The position numbers were made by a program, and so were the translations under genes. Shown here one piece after another: positions 1-9,316 of a stretch of 64,000 nt of DNA; positions within the stretch are counted from its first letter, which is position 1, and every line of letters starts with the position of its first letter. Below the pieces are notes generated by a model that saw only the letters and a list, made by a program, of their open reading frames with translations, was not told the origin of the DNA and ran no database searches. Source of the stretch: Luethyella okanaganae (GTDB lineage Bacteria; Actinomycetota; Actinomycetes; Actinomycetales; Microbacteriaceae); NCBI RefSeq assembly GCF_042660285.1, contig NZ_JBHSTP010000001.1, positions 744,001-808,000 on the forward strand, given 5' to 3'.

Positions 1-2
1 CC

Positions 3-203
3 GTGAGGTTCGGCGACCTCGTGCTTCGGTTCGTGCTCGTCGGGGTCGCACTGACCCTGTCCGGTACGATCATGCTCATCTTCGACGTCGCGGTCAGTCG
101 TCTAGCGGGTCTCGTCGCAGGCGCGACCGCCGCGGCGCTCGCGGTCGTCCTGGGCGTCGTGGTGCCGCTGCTCGTGCGGGCGGCGTCGCACAGGATGCCG
201 TAG
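3..203 (+). CDS. small two-helix membrane protein
   Basis: A 66-residue hydrophobic protein with a GTG start overlapping a TGA at 4-6 that would end an upstream gene outside the window (GTGA coupling). Two hydrophobic stretches, about residues 7-28 and 34-58, predict a two-helix integral membrane protein with both ends on the same side. No enzymatic motif is visible and I do not recognise the family. It sits 78 bp upstream of leuB on the same strand. The upstream gene is not visible, so the start is inferred from the overlap only. Confidence 0.5.
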   Translation: MRFGDLVLRFVLVGVALTLSGTIMLIFDVAVSRLAGLVAGATAAALAVVLGVVVPLLVRAASHRMP

Positions 204-281
204 AGCCGCCGGCAGGCATCGTTCCCGGGGGAATGTGAGCGCTACGCTGGAGGCGTCCCTGTCACCGCAGCGAGGAGTTCT

Positions 282-1343
282 ATGTCCCGTGTCATCACCT
301 TGGCCGTCATTCCTGGGGACGGCATCGGTCCCGAGGTCGTCTCGGAAGCCGTCAAGGTTCTGGAGGCCGTTACCGCGGGAAGCGACATCGTCGTCGACTC
401 CCACTATTTCTCGCTCGGCGCCGCACGGTTCCTCGACACCGGTGACGTCCTGAGCGATGTGGACCTCGAGGCGATCAAGCAGCACGACGCCATCCTGCTC
501 GGCGCGGTCGGCGGCACTCCGGGCGACCCTCGTCTGGCCGACGCCAACATCGAGCGTGGGCTGCTCCTGAAACTCCGCTTCTCCCTCGACCACTATGTGA
601 ATCTCCGGCCGTCCGTGCTCTACCGGGGCGTGCCGAGTCCGCTTGCGGAGCCAGGGGACGTCGACTTCGTCGTCGTTCGCGAGGGAACGGAAGGCCCCTA
701 TGTCGGCAATGGCGGCACCATCCGGCAGGGGACGCAGAACGAGGTCGCGAACGAGGTCTCGGTGAACACCGCTTACGGCGTCGAGCGCGTGGTGCGCTAC
801 GCCTTCGCCACCGCATCCGCTCGGCCGCGCAAGAAGCTCACGCTCGTGCACAAGACCAATGTGCTCGTCTTCGCCGGCTCGCTCTGGCAGCGGATCGTCA
901 ACGAGGTCGCCATCGAGTTCCCGGATGTCGCGGTCGACTACCTGCACGTCGACGCAGCCACGATCTTCCTGGTCACGAATCCTGCTAGATTTGACGTCAT
1001 CGTCACGGACAATCTCTTCGGCGACATCCTCACCGACCTCGCCGCGGCAATCAGCGGCGGGATCGGGCTTGCGGCTTCGGGCAACATCAACCCGGACGGC
1101 CGATTCCCCAGCATGTTCGAGCCGGTCCACGGGTCCGCGCCCGACATCGCGGGCAAGCAGTTGGCCGATCCGACTGCCGCAATTCTCTCCGTCGCCCTCC
1201 TGCTCGACCATCTCGGTCTGGCGGAACAGGCGGCCCGGGTGAACGCGGCCGTCATCGCCGACATCGCCGCTCGCACGGGGGAAGCTCGCGGCACCGCCGA
1301 AATCGGCGACGCCATCGCCCGGTCGCTGAGCAGGAATGACTAG
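282..1343 (+). CDS. leuB: 3-isopropylmalate dehydrogenase
   Basis: Catalyses NAD+-dependent oxidative decarboxylation of 3-isopropylmalate to 2-oxoisocaproate, the third step of leucine synthesis, in the cytoplasm. The 353-residue length fits the family. The N-terminal GDGIGPE signature (about residues 12-18) and the C-terminal stretch with GNINPD and [11 protein letters not shown] (about residues 267-290), which forms the NAD-binding loop, are intact. The ATG follows a GAGGAG ribosome site. ilvE follows 60 bp downstream, pairing the leucine step with the shared branched-chain transaminase. The isomerase genes leuCD lie about 46 kb downstream in the same orientation. Confidence 0.96.
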   Translation: MSRVITLAVIPGDGIGPEVVSEAVKVLEAVTAGSDIVVDSHYFSLGAARFLDTGDVLSDVDLEAIKQHDAILLGAVGGTPGDPRLADANIERGLLLKLRFSLDHYVNLRPSVLYRGVPSPLAEPGDVDFVVVREGTEGPYVGNGGTIRQGTQNEVANEVSVNTAYGVERVVRYAFATASARPRKKLTLVHKTNVLVFAGSLWQRIVNEVAIEFPDVAVDYLHVDAATIFLVTNPARFDVIVTDNLFGDILTDLAAAISGGIGLAASGNINPDGRFPSMFEPVHGSAPDIAGKQLADPTAAILSVALLLDHLGLAEQAARVNAAVIADIAARTGEARGTAEIGDAIARSLSRND

Positions 1344-1403
1344 GGTTTACCCCGTGTGGACTCGCCATACGGCTCAGAGTCCAACCGTCGAACAGGATGA
1401 ACG

Positions 1404-2510
1404 ATGACCATCACCACATCGGGCGGAACGCTCGAATTCGCCGTGACCCGCAACCTCGCGGCCAAGTCCACCGCTGAACGGGAGAAGATCCTCGCCAATC
1501 CGGGCTTCGGCAAGTACTTCACCGACCATATGGTCGACATCTGCTGGTCGGCCACGGGCGGCTGGCACCGGCCCCGGGTTCAGCCGTACGGACCGATTCC
1601 GCTCGACCCCTCCGCAGCGGTGCTGCACTACGCACAAGAGATCTTCGAGGGGCTCAAGGCCTATCGGCACGCGGACGGATCGATCTGGTCCTTCCGTCCC
1701 GATGCCAACGGGCGCAGGATGCAGCGTTCCGCTCGGCGCCTGGCACTGCCGGAGCTTCCAGTCGAGTACTTCGTCGAGTCACTCAGGCAGATCATCGCCG
1801 TCGATGGATCCTGGGTGCCGTCGCTTCCGGACACGAGCCTCTATCTGCGCCCCTTCATGTTCGCCAAGGAGGCATTCCTCGGGGTGAGGCCGGCCGAGAA
1901 GATCGCCTACTACGTGATCGCCAGCCCCGCCGGCCCCTACTTTCCCGGTGGGGTGAACCCCGTCTCGATCTGGCTCTCGACCGACTATGCCCGCGCGGGA
2001 AAGGGCGGCACCGGAGCGGCCAAGACCGGCGGCAACTACGCATCCAGCCTGTTGCCGCAGGCCGAGGCCGCGGAGCATGGCTGCGCCCAGGTGCTCTTCC
2101 TCGACTCCTCAGAGGGCACCTACCTCGAAGAGCTCGGCGGGATGAACATCGTGCTCGTCTACAAGAACGGCACCATCGTCACGCCCGAATCGGACAGTAT
2201 CCTCGAGGGGATCACCCTCGACTCGGTGTTGCAGCTCGCACGTGACCGTGGCCTGACCGTCGAGCAGCGTCGCGTGACCATCGACGAATGGCGCGACGGC
2301 GTCGCTTCGGGCGAGGTCACCGAAGTGTTCGCCTGCGGTACCGCCGCCGTCATCACGCCGATCGCGCAGCTCAAGAGCGACGGGTTCACGGTCGGCTCGG
2401 CGGATGCCCCGGCCGGCGAACTGACGCTGTCGCTGCGCCAGGAGCTCACCGACATCCAGTACGGTCGTCTACCCGACCGTCACGGGTGGCTCACACGTCT
2501 CGATGCGTGA
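1404..2510 (+). CDS. ilvE: branched-chain amino acid aminotransferase
   Basis: PLP-dependent fold-type IV transaminase that transfers amino groups between glutamate and the 2-oxo acids of leucine, isoleucine and valine. At 368 residues it matches the longer actinobacterial type. The Schiff-base lysine is K207 in the GAAKTGGNYA motif, and the N-terminal HYAQEIFEG motif is characteristic. It follows leuB closely, so the two are probably co-transcribed. An FAH-family gene follows 33 bp downstream. Assignment is secure from motifs and context. Confidence 0.96.
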   Translation: MTITTSGGTLEFAVTRNLAAKSTAEREKILANPGFGKYFTDHMVDICWSATGGWHRPRVQPYGPIPLDPSAAVLHYAQEIFEGLKAYRHADGSIWSFRPDANGRRMQRSARRLALPELPVEYFVESLRQIIAVDGSWVPSLPDTSLYLRPFMFAKEAFLGVRPAEKIAYYVIASPAGPYFPGGVNPVSIWLSTDYARAGKGGTGAAKTGGNYASSLLPQAEAAEHGCAQVLFLDSSEGTYLEELGGMNIVLVYKNGTIVTPESDSILEGITLDSVLQLARDRGLTVEQRRVTIDEWRDGVASGEVTEVFACGTAAVITPIAQLKSDGFTVGSADAPAGELTLSLRQELTDIQYGRLPDRHGWLTRLDA

Positions 2511-2543
2511 CGGCCGACGTTCGGAACGGGAGGGTTCGCCGGA

Positions 2544-3308
2544 ATGAAGATCGCTCGGTTCAGCGATGAAGATCGCATCGCTTACGGCATCGTCGACGAC
2601 GATGAGCTCGTCGTGCTCGCCGGCGATCCTTTGTTCGCCGGCTACGATACGACGGGGGAGCGGGTTCCGCTCTCCGAGGTGAGACTGCTCGCCCCGGTGA
2701 TCCCGCGCTCGAAGGTCGTCGCCGTCGGCAGGAACTATCTCGATCACGCGCAGGAGATGGGCGGGCAGGTCCCCGCGGAACCGCTGCTGTTCCTGAAGCC
2801 GAACACCGCGGTCATCGGCCCCGGAGATGCGATCGTGCTGCCTCCGCAGAGCAACCGGGTCGAACACGAGGGCGAGCTCGCCGTCGTCATCGGCCGGATC
2901 GCGAAGAACGTCACGGAGGACGCGGCGCTCGACGTCGTCTTCGGTTACACGATCGGAAACGACGTGACCGCGAGGGATCTCCAGCGGGCCGACGGTCAGT
3001 GGGCCCGCGCGAAGGGCTTCGACTCCTTCTGCCCGCTCGGTCCCGTCGTCGACACCGAGTTCGAACTGGACGGCGCGACCGTCGTCACGCGCGTCAACGG
3101 CGAGGTGCGTCAGCGGGGCGAGCTGAGCGACATGGCTCACCCCGTGGCGGCTGTCGTCGCCTACGCCTCGAGCGTGTGGACTCTGCTGCCCGGCGATGTG
3201 ATCCTCACCGGCACCCCGGCCGGTGTCGGCCCGATCGTGGACGGAGATGTCGTCGAGGTCGAGATCTCTGGTCTGGGCGTGCTCTCCAACCCGGTCCGGA
3301 GGGGCTGA
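2544..3308 (+). CDS. fumarylacetoacetate hydrolase family protein
   Basis: A 254-residue protein of the FAH superfamily (hydrolases or isomerases of beta-diketo or 2-hydroxy-2,4-dienoate compounds, and some oxaloacetate decarboxylases). The short N-terminal domain is followed by the FAH fold with the divalent-metal set: the EHEGELA motif supplies glutamates and GNDVTARDLQ the aspartate. LTGTPAGVG near the C terminus is another hallmark. The substrate cannot be read from sequence. It lies between ilvE and gltX, an arrangement seen in related actinobacteria, so a housekeeping role such as oxaloacetate-related clean-up is possible but inferred. Confidence 0.88.
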   Translation: MKIARFSDEDRIAYGIVDDDELVVLAGDPLFAGYDTTGERVPLSEVRLLAPVIPRSKVVAVGRNYLDHAQEMGGQVPAEPLLFLKPNTAVIGPGDAIVLPPQSNRVEHEGELAVVIGRIAKNVTEDAALDVVFGYTIGNDVTARDLQRADGQWARAKGFDSFCPLGPVVDTEFELDGATVVTRVNGEVRQRGELSDMAHPVAAVVAYASSVWTLLPGDVILTGTPAGVGPIVDGDVVEVEISGLGVLSNPVRRG

Positions 3309-3333
3309 CCCGCGCGTTCGGGCGGTTCCGGGC

Positions 3334-4425
3334 TCAGCGGTCGAGGGCACGCAGGGCGTCGACGACATCCTGATCGTCGTTCCACAGGTGGAAGGCGACC
3401 CTGGCGCGTCCGGCGCGCCCCGATGCCGTGAGGCCGGTGGCCGTAAGCCGAGCCAGATCTGAGCCGTCGAGGTCGGGCCAGGCCACGATCGCCTGATTCA
3501 GCCGCTCGATCCCGAGTCCGTCGCAGAGGGCGTCGCCGAGGCGGATCACATGATCGCGCACCTCGGCGAGGTCGAGCTTTCCAAAGAGTGCGATCGCGGG
3601 CTCCGCACCGACCCAGGCCGGCCAGGCCGGCGAGACGTCGAACCGGCGGGCATCCGGTGCGAGGTTCATGAGCGGCCCGTAGCAGGACTCCCAGGGGTTG
3701 TCGCCCGCATACCATCCTGCGGAGCCTGGCCGGAGTTCCGCGGCGAACTCGGCGGAGACGGTGAGGAAGGCGACTCCACGGGGCGCGCACAGCCACTTGT
3801 AGCTGTGGCAGACCGTCGCGTCGAAGAGCGAGGCGTCGACGGGCATCCAACCAACCGCCTGGGTGGTGTCGCAGAGCGTGCGCACCCCGTGACGGCGGGC
3901 GGCGACCAGGATCGAATCGGTGTCTGCGACCGTGCCGGTCGCGGACTGCACGAGGGACCAGACGACGAGAGTCGTCGTCGAGGTCACGTTCTCGGCGAGC
4001 TCGGCGATGGCGACATGTCGCACCGTCACGCCACGGTGGGACTGGGCGAGGAACGGGAACACCATAGAGCTGAAGTCGCCGTCGACACAGAGCACCTCGG
4101 CGCCGTCGGGGAGACTGCCTGCGACCATGCCGGCGAACGCGGACACCTGCGAACCGATCGCGACAGCGGTCGACGGCACGGCGACGAGCTCGGCGTAGCC
4201 GGCGCGAACCCGTTCGACGAGGCCGCTGTAGTCGTGCGCGGATGCGGCGCCCCTCTCCCACCGCTCGGCGTCCGCACGCATCGCGGCGATCGTGTCGATG
4301 CTCGGGAGGCCGAGGGTGCAGGCCGCGAGGTAGCCGCGACCGGAACGGAAGCGCTCGCGGGCATCGCTCATGGTGAGCGACGGGGCGGTTCGGGCACGTG
4401 GAACCGGCACAGTCTCGACGTTCAT
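3334..4425 (-). CDS. class V aminotransferase / kynureninase-like PLP enzyme
   Basis: A 363-residue PLP enzyme of the aspartate-aminotransferase fold, class V (kynureninase, cysteine desulfurase and isopenicillin-N-epimerase-like members). K210 in HSYKWLCAPRG is the expected cofactor lysine, and D186 in CDTTQAVGW is the residue that pairs with the pyridine nitrogen. No catalytic cysteine typical of cysteine desulfurases stands out, so the reaction is open. It is transcribed divergently from a LysR regulator 81 bp away, the usual sign of regulation by that neighbour. It converges on the FAH gene with 25 bp between stops. Confidence 0.8.
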   Translation of the reverse strand: MNVETVPVPRARTAPSLTMSDARERFRSGRGYLAACTLGLPSIDTIAAMRADAERWERGAASAHDYSGLVERVRAGYAELVAVPSTAVAIGSQVSAFAGMVAGSLPDGAEVLCVDGDFSSMVFPFLAQSHRGVTVRHVAIAELAENVTSTTTLVVWSLVQSATGTVADTDSILVAARRHGVRTLCDTTQAVGWMPVDASLFDATVCHSYKWLCAPRGVAFLTVSAEFAAELRPGSAGWYAGDNPWESCYGPLMNLAPDARRFDVSPAWPAWVGAEPAIALFGKLDLAEVRDHVIRLGDALCDGLGIERLNQAIVAWPDLDGSDLARLTATGLTASGRAGRARVAFHLWNDDQDVVDALRALDR

Positions 4426-4452
4426 GAGTTCAGGATGAGGCCGCGGATGTCA

Positions 4453-4481
4453 TTCGACAATGCCCAGTGTTCGAGGATAAG
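4453..4481 (+). promoter_or_regulatory. candidate promoter of the LysR gene in the divergent control region
   Basis: TTCGAC and GATAAG separated by 17 bp resemble sigma-70 -35 and -10 boxes reading rightward. The implied transcript would begin near 4488, downstream of the ATG at 4483, which favours the in-frame ATG at 4507 as the LysR start. The 81-bp gap between the divergent genes also has to hold the opposite promoter and any LysR operator. Only a weak dyad around 4456-4474 is visible. Weak evidence from sequence match alone. Confidence 0.35.
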
Positions 4482-4506
4482 CATGACAGAATGTTATTGT
4501 TCGGCT

Positions 4507-5457
4507 ATGCCTTCCTTGCCGGTGTTCGACCTCGACTCGCACTCTCTGAGGATCGTGCAGGCACTCGCGGAGCACGGATCGATCACCGCCGCCGCCGACG
4601 CACTCGGCTACAGTCAGCCGGCGATCAGCCAGCATCTCAAACGACTCGAGCAACGTCTCGGCATGCCCGTGATCGAGCGTGTAGGTCGTGGGGTGCGGCT
4701 GACCGAACCCGGCCGCGTGCTCGCCCGCCACGCCCTTCCGGTGACGACGGCACTGGATGCCGCGGCCGGCGAACTCGCGGAGCTGCGCGGCCTCCGCTCC
4801 GGCAGAGTGCGCCTGGCCGCCTTTCCCTCCGCCTCGCCGACGATCGTTCCGCGGCTGCTCGCGACGATGAGCGAACAGCACCCTGGCATCGGCATCACCT
4901 ACCTCGAAGCCGAGCCGCCCGAGGCCGTTGCAGCCGTGCGCGAGAACCGGGCCGACATCGCCCTCACCTTCAGCTATCCGGGTGACCGGATCGATCCCCA
5001 CCGTGAGAGCGCCAACGGGCTGGCGGTCACCGAATTGAGAAGGGAGGAGATGATGCTCGTGCTTCCCTCCGGTCATGCGCACGGGACATCCGAACTCGTC
5101 GACCTGGCGGCGCTCGACGGCGAGGCATGGATCGCCGGCTGTCCGCGGTGCCGAGGCCATCTGCTCGAGCTGTGCGATCGGGGTGGCTTCGCCCCGCGCA
5201 TCGCCTATGAGACCGACAACTTCGTCGCCGTCATGAGCATGGTCGCCGCGGGCCTCGGCGTCGCCGTGCTGCCGACGCTCGCGATCGAGTCCGCGCGCAT
5301 CCCGGCCGGGGTCGTCGTGAGGCCGACCGCCAACCGTGACCACCGCACCGTGCACATCGTCGCCGCGGAGGGTGCCGGACGGGTGCCGGCCGTCGCGGCC
5401 ACCCTCCAGGTGCTCAGGCGCCTCGACGACGACCTCCTGGCGCTTCCCGCCAACTAG
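4507..5457 (+). CDS. LysR-family transcriptional regulator
   Basis: A 316-residue regulator with an N-terminal winged helix-turn-helix (about residues 5-62, including [24 protein letters not shown]) and a periplasmic-binding-like effector domain from about residue 90. It is divergent from the class V aminotransferase gene, which it probably controls, and it may autoregulate. An alternative start eight codons upstream (4483) is possible. I prefer 4507 because a plausible promoter places transcription start past 4483. The open frame extends far upstream only because this DNA lacks stops there. The effector is unknown. Confidence 0.88.
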   Translation: MPSLPVFDLDSHSLRIVQALAEHGSITAAADALGYSQPAISQHLKRLEQRLGMPVIERVGRGVRLTEPGRVLARHALPVTTALDAAAGELAELRGLRSGRVRLAAFPSASPTIVPRLLATMSEQHPGIGITYLEAEPPEAVAAVRENRADIALTFSYPGDRIDPHRESANGLAVTELRREEMMLVLPSGHAHGTSELVDLAALDGEAWIAGCPRCRGHLLELCDRGGFAPRIAYETDNFVAVMSMVAAGLGVAVLPTLAIESARIPAGVVVRPTANRDHRTVHIVAAEGAGRVPAVAATLQVLRRLDDDLLALPAN

Positions 5458-5465
5458 GATCGAGG

Positions 5466-6986
5466 GTGATGTCCGACTCAGCACACCCCTTCTCCACGGC
5501 CACCGGCAGCGACGTTCGCGTGCGATTCTGCCCGTCTCCGACGGGCACTCCGCATGTCGGCATGGTGCGCACCGCCCTGTTCAACTGGGCGTATGCTCGA
5601 CACACCGGGGGCAGGCTCATCTTCCGCATCGAGGATACTGATGCCGCGCGCGACAGCGAGGAGAGCTACCACCAGCTCATCGATGCGCTCACCTGGCTCA
5701 ACCTCACCTGGGATGAGGGTGTCGACATCGGCGGGCCGCATGGTCCGTACCGGCAGTCGCAGCGCACCGGTATCTACCACGATGTGATCGAGAGGCTCAA
5801 GGCCTCCGGCCACGTCTACGAGAGCTACTCCACCGCCGAGGAGATCGACGCGCGCAACGAGGCGGCCGGCCGGCCGAAGCAGTTCGGCTACGACAATTAC
5901 GACCGAGACCTCAGCGACGAGCAGCGTGCGGCGTTCGCCGTGGAAGGACGTGAGCCGGCCCTGCGTCTGCGCGTGCCCGACGACGATCTGTCCTTCACGG
6001 ATCTCGTGCGCGGCGAGATCACCTTTCCGGCCGGCTCGTTCACCGACTTCGTCGTCGTGCGCCCCAACGGTGCTCCGCTCTACACGCTTGTGAATCCCGT
6101 CGACGACGCGCTCATGCTGGTCACGCACGTGCTGCGCGGAGAGGATCTGCTCTCATCGACTCCACGCCAGATCGCGCTCTACCATGCTCTCATCGACATC
6201 GGCGTGACGACTTTCGTGCCGCTCTTCGGCCATCTTCCCTATGTCATGGGAGAGGGCAACAGAAAGCTCTCGAAGCGCGATCCCGAATCGAGTCTCTTCC
6301 ATCACCGCGATCGGGGATTCATCCCGGAAGGTCTCATCAACTACCTCGCGCTGCTCGGCTGGTCGCTTTCGCACGACCGCGACGTCTTCACGGTCGAAGA
6401 GATGATCGCGGCTTTCGACGTCGAGGACGTCAACCCGAACCCGGCGCGTTTCGACCTCAAGAAGGCCGAGTCGATCAACGGTGACCATATCCGCAGGCTC
6501 GAGGTGCGGGACTTCGCCGCACGAACGGTGCCGTATCTGGTGGCGGCCGGCATCGTTGACGAGGAGCTGACCCCGGCGCAGGAGGCAACGCTCGCCGAGG
6601 CCGCGCCGCTCGTGCAGGAGCGCATCGCCCTGCTCGGCGAGGCTCCCGGCATGCTGGGCTTCCTGTTCACGGATGCGGCGGGTCTCGGCTACGCCGATGA
6701 TGCGCTCGCATCCCTGCCCCAGAACGTCCAAGAGGTGCTCACGGTATCCGTCGACGCCCTGGACCGCGTTCCCGCTGTGGAGTGGACGCACGAACAGGTG
6801 CAGCAGGCGCTCAACGGCGCGCTCATCGACGGACTCGGCCTCAAGCCGCGTGTGGCCTTCGGTCCGCTGCGGGTCGCGATCTCCGGTCGCCGCGTCTCGC
6901 CACCGTTGTTCGAGTCCATGCAGATCCTCGGAAAAGACGAGTCGATCCTGCGCCTCGTCCGGTTGACGGGAAAGCTGGCGGGCTGA
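5466..6986 (+). CDS. gltX: glutamyl-tRNA synthetase (non-discriminating type possible)
   Basis: Class I aminoacyl-tRNA synthetase charging tRNA-Glu with glutamate. The HIGH-type motif is [11 protein letters not shown] (residues 23-33) and the KMSKS-type motif is KLSKR (residues 267-271). The 506-residue length is normal. The frame opens with GTG at 5466 immediately followed by ATG at 5469; either could start it, nine bases after the LysR stop. tRNA-Gln and tRNA-Glu genes follow within the next 5 kb. Actinobacteria generally also make Gln-tRNA via this enzyme and GatCAB, which is known of the group and not shown here. Confidence 0.96.
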   Translation: MMSDSAHPFSTATGSDVRVRFCPSPTGTPHVGMVRTALFNWAYARHTGGRLIFRIEDTDAARDSEESYHQLIDALTWLNLTWDEGVDIGGPHGPYRQSQRTGIYHDVIERLKASGHVYESYSTAEEIDARNEAAGRPKQFGYDNYDRDLSDEQRAAFAVEGREPALRLRVPDDDLSFTDLVRGEITFPAGSFTDFVVVRPNGAPLYTLVNPVDDALMLVTHVLRGEDLLSSTPRQIALYHALIDIGVTTFVPLFGHLPYVMGEGNRKLSKRDPESSLFHHRDRGFIPEGLINYLALLGWSLSHDRDVFTVEEMIAAFDVEDVNPNPARFDLKKAESINGDHIRRLEVRDFAARTVPYLVAAGIVDEELTPAQEATLAEAAPLVQERIALLGEAPGMLGFLFTDAAGLGYADDALASLPQNVQEVLTVSVDALDRVPAVEWTHEQVQQALNGALIDGLGLKPRVAFGPLRVAISGRRVSPPLFESMQILGKDESILRLVRLTGKLAG

Positions 6987-6994
6987 GGGCGACG

Positions 6995-7990
6995 ATGAGT
7001 CACAGCGATGACGGAACACCGGACGCCCCGTCGAACGCCGCAGCATTCGAGGTCGTCGTCGTCGGGGCCGGCCCGGCGGGTCTGTCGGCGGCGCTCAATC
7101 TCGCGCGTGCCCGCCGACGCACGCTTCTCGTGGACAGCAATCGTCCGCGCAACGCGGCAACGCTGCACTCGCATGGCTTCATCACCCGCGACGGGACTTC
7201 ACCGCTGGAATTGCGCAGACTGGCGCGTGAGGAGTTCGAGGGCTACCCGGGAGCGACCTTTCACGCAGGCCTCGTAGAGTCGATCGAGCGCGCCGACGGT
7301 GGTTTCGTGCTCACCGCCCGCGGAGTGCGTGGCTCCGCCGACCTCTCGGCGACCGCGCGCACGGTGATCGTCGCGACGGGGCTCGTCGAATCCCTGCCCT
7401 GCATCCCGAGCATCCGCGCCTGGTACGGCACCGATCTGCACAGCTGCATCGAATGCGACGGCTACGAGAAGGCGGACGAAGCCCTCGCGCTCATCGGCGA
7501 GTCGGACGACCTCGCGGAACGGGCGCTCATCGTCAGCCAGTGGAGTGACGACCTGATCGTGTTCACCAACGGCTCCACGGCGATCTCCCCCCGGGACGAG
7601 GCCGGTCTCGCCGCACGCGGCATCCGTGTCGAGCGCCGTGGCATCGTCGACGTCGTGGGGGAGCAGGGGCGCATGACAGGGGTGCTGCTCGCCGACGGCG
7701 AGACGATCGCGCGTGCTGCGGGCTTCGTGCGACCGGATTGGTCGCCCGCGATCGGGTTCCTCGACGGCCTTGGCATCGCTCTCGACGGCGAGGGACTCAT
7801 TGCCGTCGATGCCGCCGGTCGGTCGAGCGTCCCCGGTCTCTACGCCGCCGGGGATTCCACGGCGCCGGGACCGGGGCAGCTGATCGTCGCCGCTGGCCAG
7901 GGAGCCCAGGTGGCCGCCGTCCTCAACCGGGACCTGCTCGGAAGCCTGGCCGTGGAGCCGAGCCTGGCCGTGGAGCCGAGCCTGGATTGA
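6995..7990 (+). CDS. thioredoxin-reductase-like NAD(P)/FAD-dependent oxidoreductase
   Basis: A 331-residue flavoprotein of the class II pyridine-nucleotide-disulfide oxidoreductase family. GAGPAGL (residues 24-30) is the FAD Rossmann motif, and the paired cysteines C151 and C154 in CIEC occupy the redox-active CxxC position. GLYAAGDS near the C terminus contacts FAD. The second dinucleotide motif, normally GxGxxA before the NADPH site, reads GESDDLAERA and looks degenerate, so the electron donor may differ from thioredoxin reductase. The C terminus carries a tandem 18-bp duplication (LAVEPS repeated). It starts 8 bp after gltX and is probably co-transcribed. Confidence 0.85.
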   Translation: MSHSDDGTPDAPSNAAAFEVVVVGAGPAGLSAALNLARARRRTLLVDSNRPRNAATLHSHGFITRDGTSPLELRRLAREEFEGYPGATFHAGLVESIERADGGFVLTARGVRGSADLSATARTVIVATGLVESLPCIPSIRAWYGTDLHSCIECDGYEKADEALALIGESDDLAERALIVSQWSDDLIVFTNGSTAISPRDEAGLAARGIRVERRGIVDVVGEQGRMTGVLLADGETIARAAGFVRPDWSPAIGFLDGLGIALDGEGLIAVDAAGRSSVPGLYAAGDSTAPGPGQLIVAAGQGAQVAAVLNRDLLGSLAVEPSLAVEPSLD

Positions 7991-8037
7991 GCGGCGCCGG
8001 CTCGCGACGTTCCGCACGCGCGGGTGGCCGGCCCGGT

Positions 8038-8067
8038 TTGGTCGGGTACGCGTGCGTAGGCTAGAGT
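8038..8067 (+). promoter_or_regulatory. probable promoter of the tRNA-Gln gene
   Basis: TTGGTC and TAGAGT are separated by 18 bp, and the expected transcription start falls about 25 bp before the mature tRNA 5' end. This is a direct match to sigma-70-like boxes only. Confidence 0.4.
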
Positions 8068-8099
8068 TGCGTGTCGGCCAGGGGTTCGCTTCGGGCCAA

Positions 8100-8171
8100 T
8101 GGGGTATGGTGTAATTGGCAACACAGCGGTTTCTGGTACCGCCATTCTTGGTTCGAGTCCAGGTACCCCAG
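8100..8171 (+). tRNA. tRNA-Gln (anticodon CTG)
   Basis: A 72-nt cloverleaf. The acceptor stem pairs TGGGGTA with TACCCCA, discriminator base G is at 8171, the anticodon stem GCGGT/ACCGC encloses loop TTCTGGT with anticodon CTG, and the T-loop is TTCGAGT. CCA is not encoded. It follows the gltX operon, as is common in this bacterial group. Confidence 0.95.
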
Positions 8172-8493
8172 CGATAACCTCTGAGTTCCGCGGAAGCCGG
8201 GGGATTCAAGTGTCGGTCATGGCCAAGGATCTCGACGAGCAGTTCGCCGCGTTCCACCCGCGGATTAACCCTGGCGGAGCACCGCGATGGATAAGTTCAA
8301 CTCGCAGGTGGATCGGGGTCGGTAGTCCGGCTCGACAACGTGACTGATTCTTTCGGCCACCTGTCGCCGCTGAACGACGGTCTCGGTTTCATCGAGCGGA
8401 GTTTTTGTCCTCGATGCGGGTGTCGTCGGTGAGCGTATTCCACAGCCGACGTTGACACGCGGGGGACACGAACCTCTTGATCGGCTACTTCAA
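8172..8493. other. 322-bp intergenic stretch with no supported gene
   Basis: Between tRNA-Gln and the next gene no frame has a convincing start plus a recognisable product. Short readable patches occur around 8220-8280 and 8330-8420 but match no family I know. They may be decayed gene remnants. No clear terminator for the tRNA is visible. Confidence 0.4.
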
Positions 8494-9198
8494 TCATGGG
8501 GGCGGGAGTGGCAGGAGGCCGACCAGGCGCACCGCGTCGCGATCCCGGTAGCAGCTCTGCAGAATGACGACAGCGCTGAGTCCGGCCGTCGCGGTCGCTG
8601 CGTCGTCGCCCGCGTGCGCGTCACGGCTCATGGCGACCTCGTAGCCGCCGTCGACACCGTTTCCGGTCAGGAAGACGCGGTCACCGGCCTGCATGTCTAG
8701 GACGATCTCGCCCCCGCAGCTCGTGTGGGCTCCCACGATCGGGGCCACGGCGCCGATGTCCATGCGCACCCATTGGCATTGATCGATCTCCGTTTGATAG
8801 CCGGTGGCCGTCACCGGGATCTCGAATGAACGCGCGGGGCTCTGTGGCGTGTGAGGCTTGGATGTGGCGACGTCCGCCGGAGACGCCTCGCGTGATCCGA
8901 GGTCGATGCTCGGCAGGGTGTTGGGCGACTGCTCGGCGACCCGCTGGGGAACCTCCTGTGCGATCTGCGGCACCATAGGAACCATCGCTGGGGAGAGCGC
9001 CGTCGTCGGGGCGGGAGCCGCCTCTGCGAACCGGGGCGCGAGCCACCAGGCGCCGGACACCGCCACTCCGGTCGCTATCGCCAGCGCCACCAGACGCAGA
9101 GCAGCGGTCCGCCGACCACGACGGTGGTAGACGATGAAGGGATCTCCCACGTCATGCCTTCCGGTGACTGGATCGCTCACAAGGTCTGTGTAGCACAT
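8494..9198 (-). CDS. membrane-anchored extracytoplasmic protein, unknown function
   Basis: A 234-residue protein with a short cytoplasmic N terminus, one transmembrane helix (about residues 32-54), an Ala/Pro-rich linker and a C-terminal beta-rich domain containing three cysteines (in DQCQW, TSCGG and QSCYR). The C-terminal pattern, including VILQSCY and VRLVGL, faintly recalls sortase-like folds, but the catalytic His/Cys/Arg set cannot be assigned, so no function is claimed. The start is uncertain: ATG at 9198 is used, and a GTG six codons later at 9180 is the alternative. It is divergent from the cell-wall-hydrolase-like gene. Confidence 0.55.
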   Translation of the reverse strand: MCYTDLVSDPVTGRHDVGDPFIVYHRRGRRTAALRLVALAIATGVAVSGAWWLAPRFAEAAPAPTTALSPAMVPMVPQIAQEVPQRVAEQSPNTLPSIDLGSREASPADVATSKPHTPQSPARSFEIPVTATGYQTEIDQCQWVRMDIGAVAPIVGAHTSCGGEIVLDMQAGDRVFLTGNGVDGGYEVAMSRDAHAGDDAATATAGLSAVVILQSCYRDRDAVRLVGLLPLPPP

Positions 9199-9316
9199 CC
9201 GAAGCCAGCCGGGCCAGCAAACTCTTGCTGAGAATCGGATGGGGTGTGCTGGCGCGTGCTCCCACGACCTCTCGAATCCGAAACTAGACTCGCGCAGAGT
9301 GAGGAGTCGCCAACGC

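Noticed and set aside
3550..4506. Long upstream extension of the LysR frame across the class V aminotransferase
   Set aside because: It is antisense to a gene with clear PLP motifs; LysR homology begins only at 4507.
8494..9198. Sortase identity for the membrane-anchored protein
   Set aside because: The C-terminal pattern is only vaguely similar, and no TLxTC-type cysteine or paired His/Arg could be assigned.
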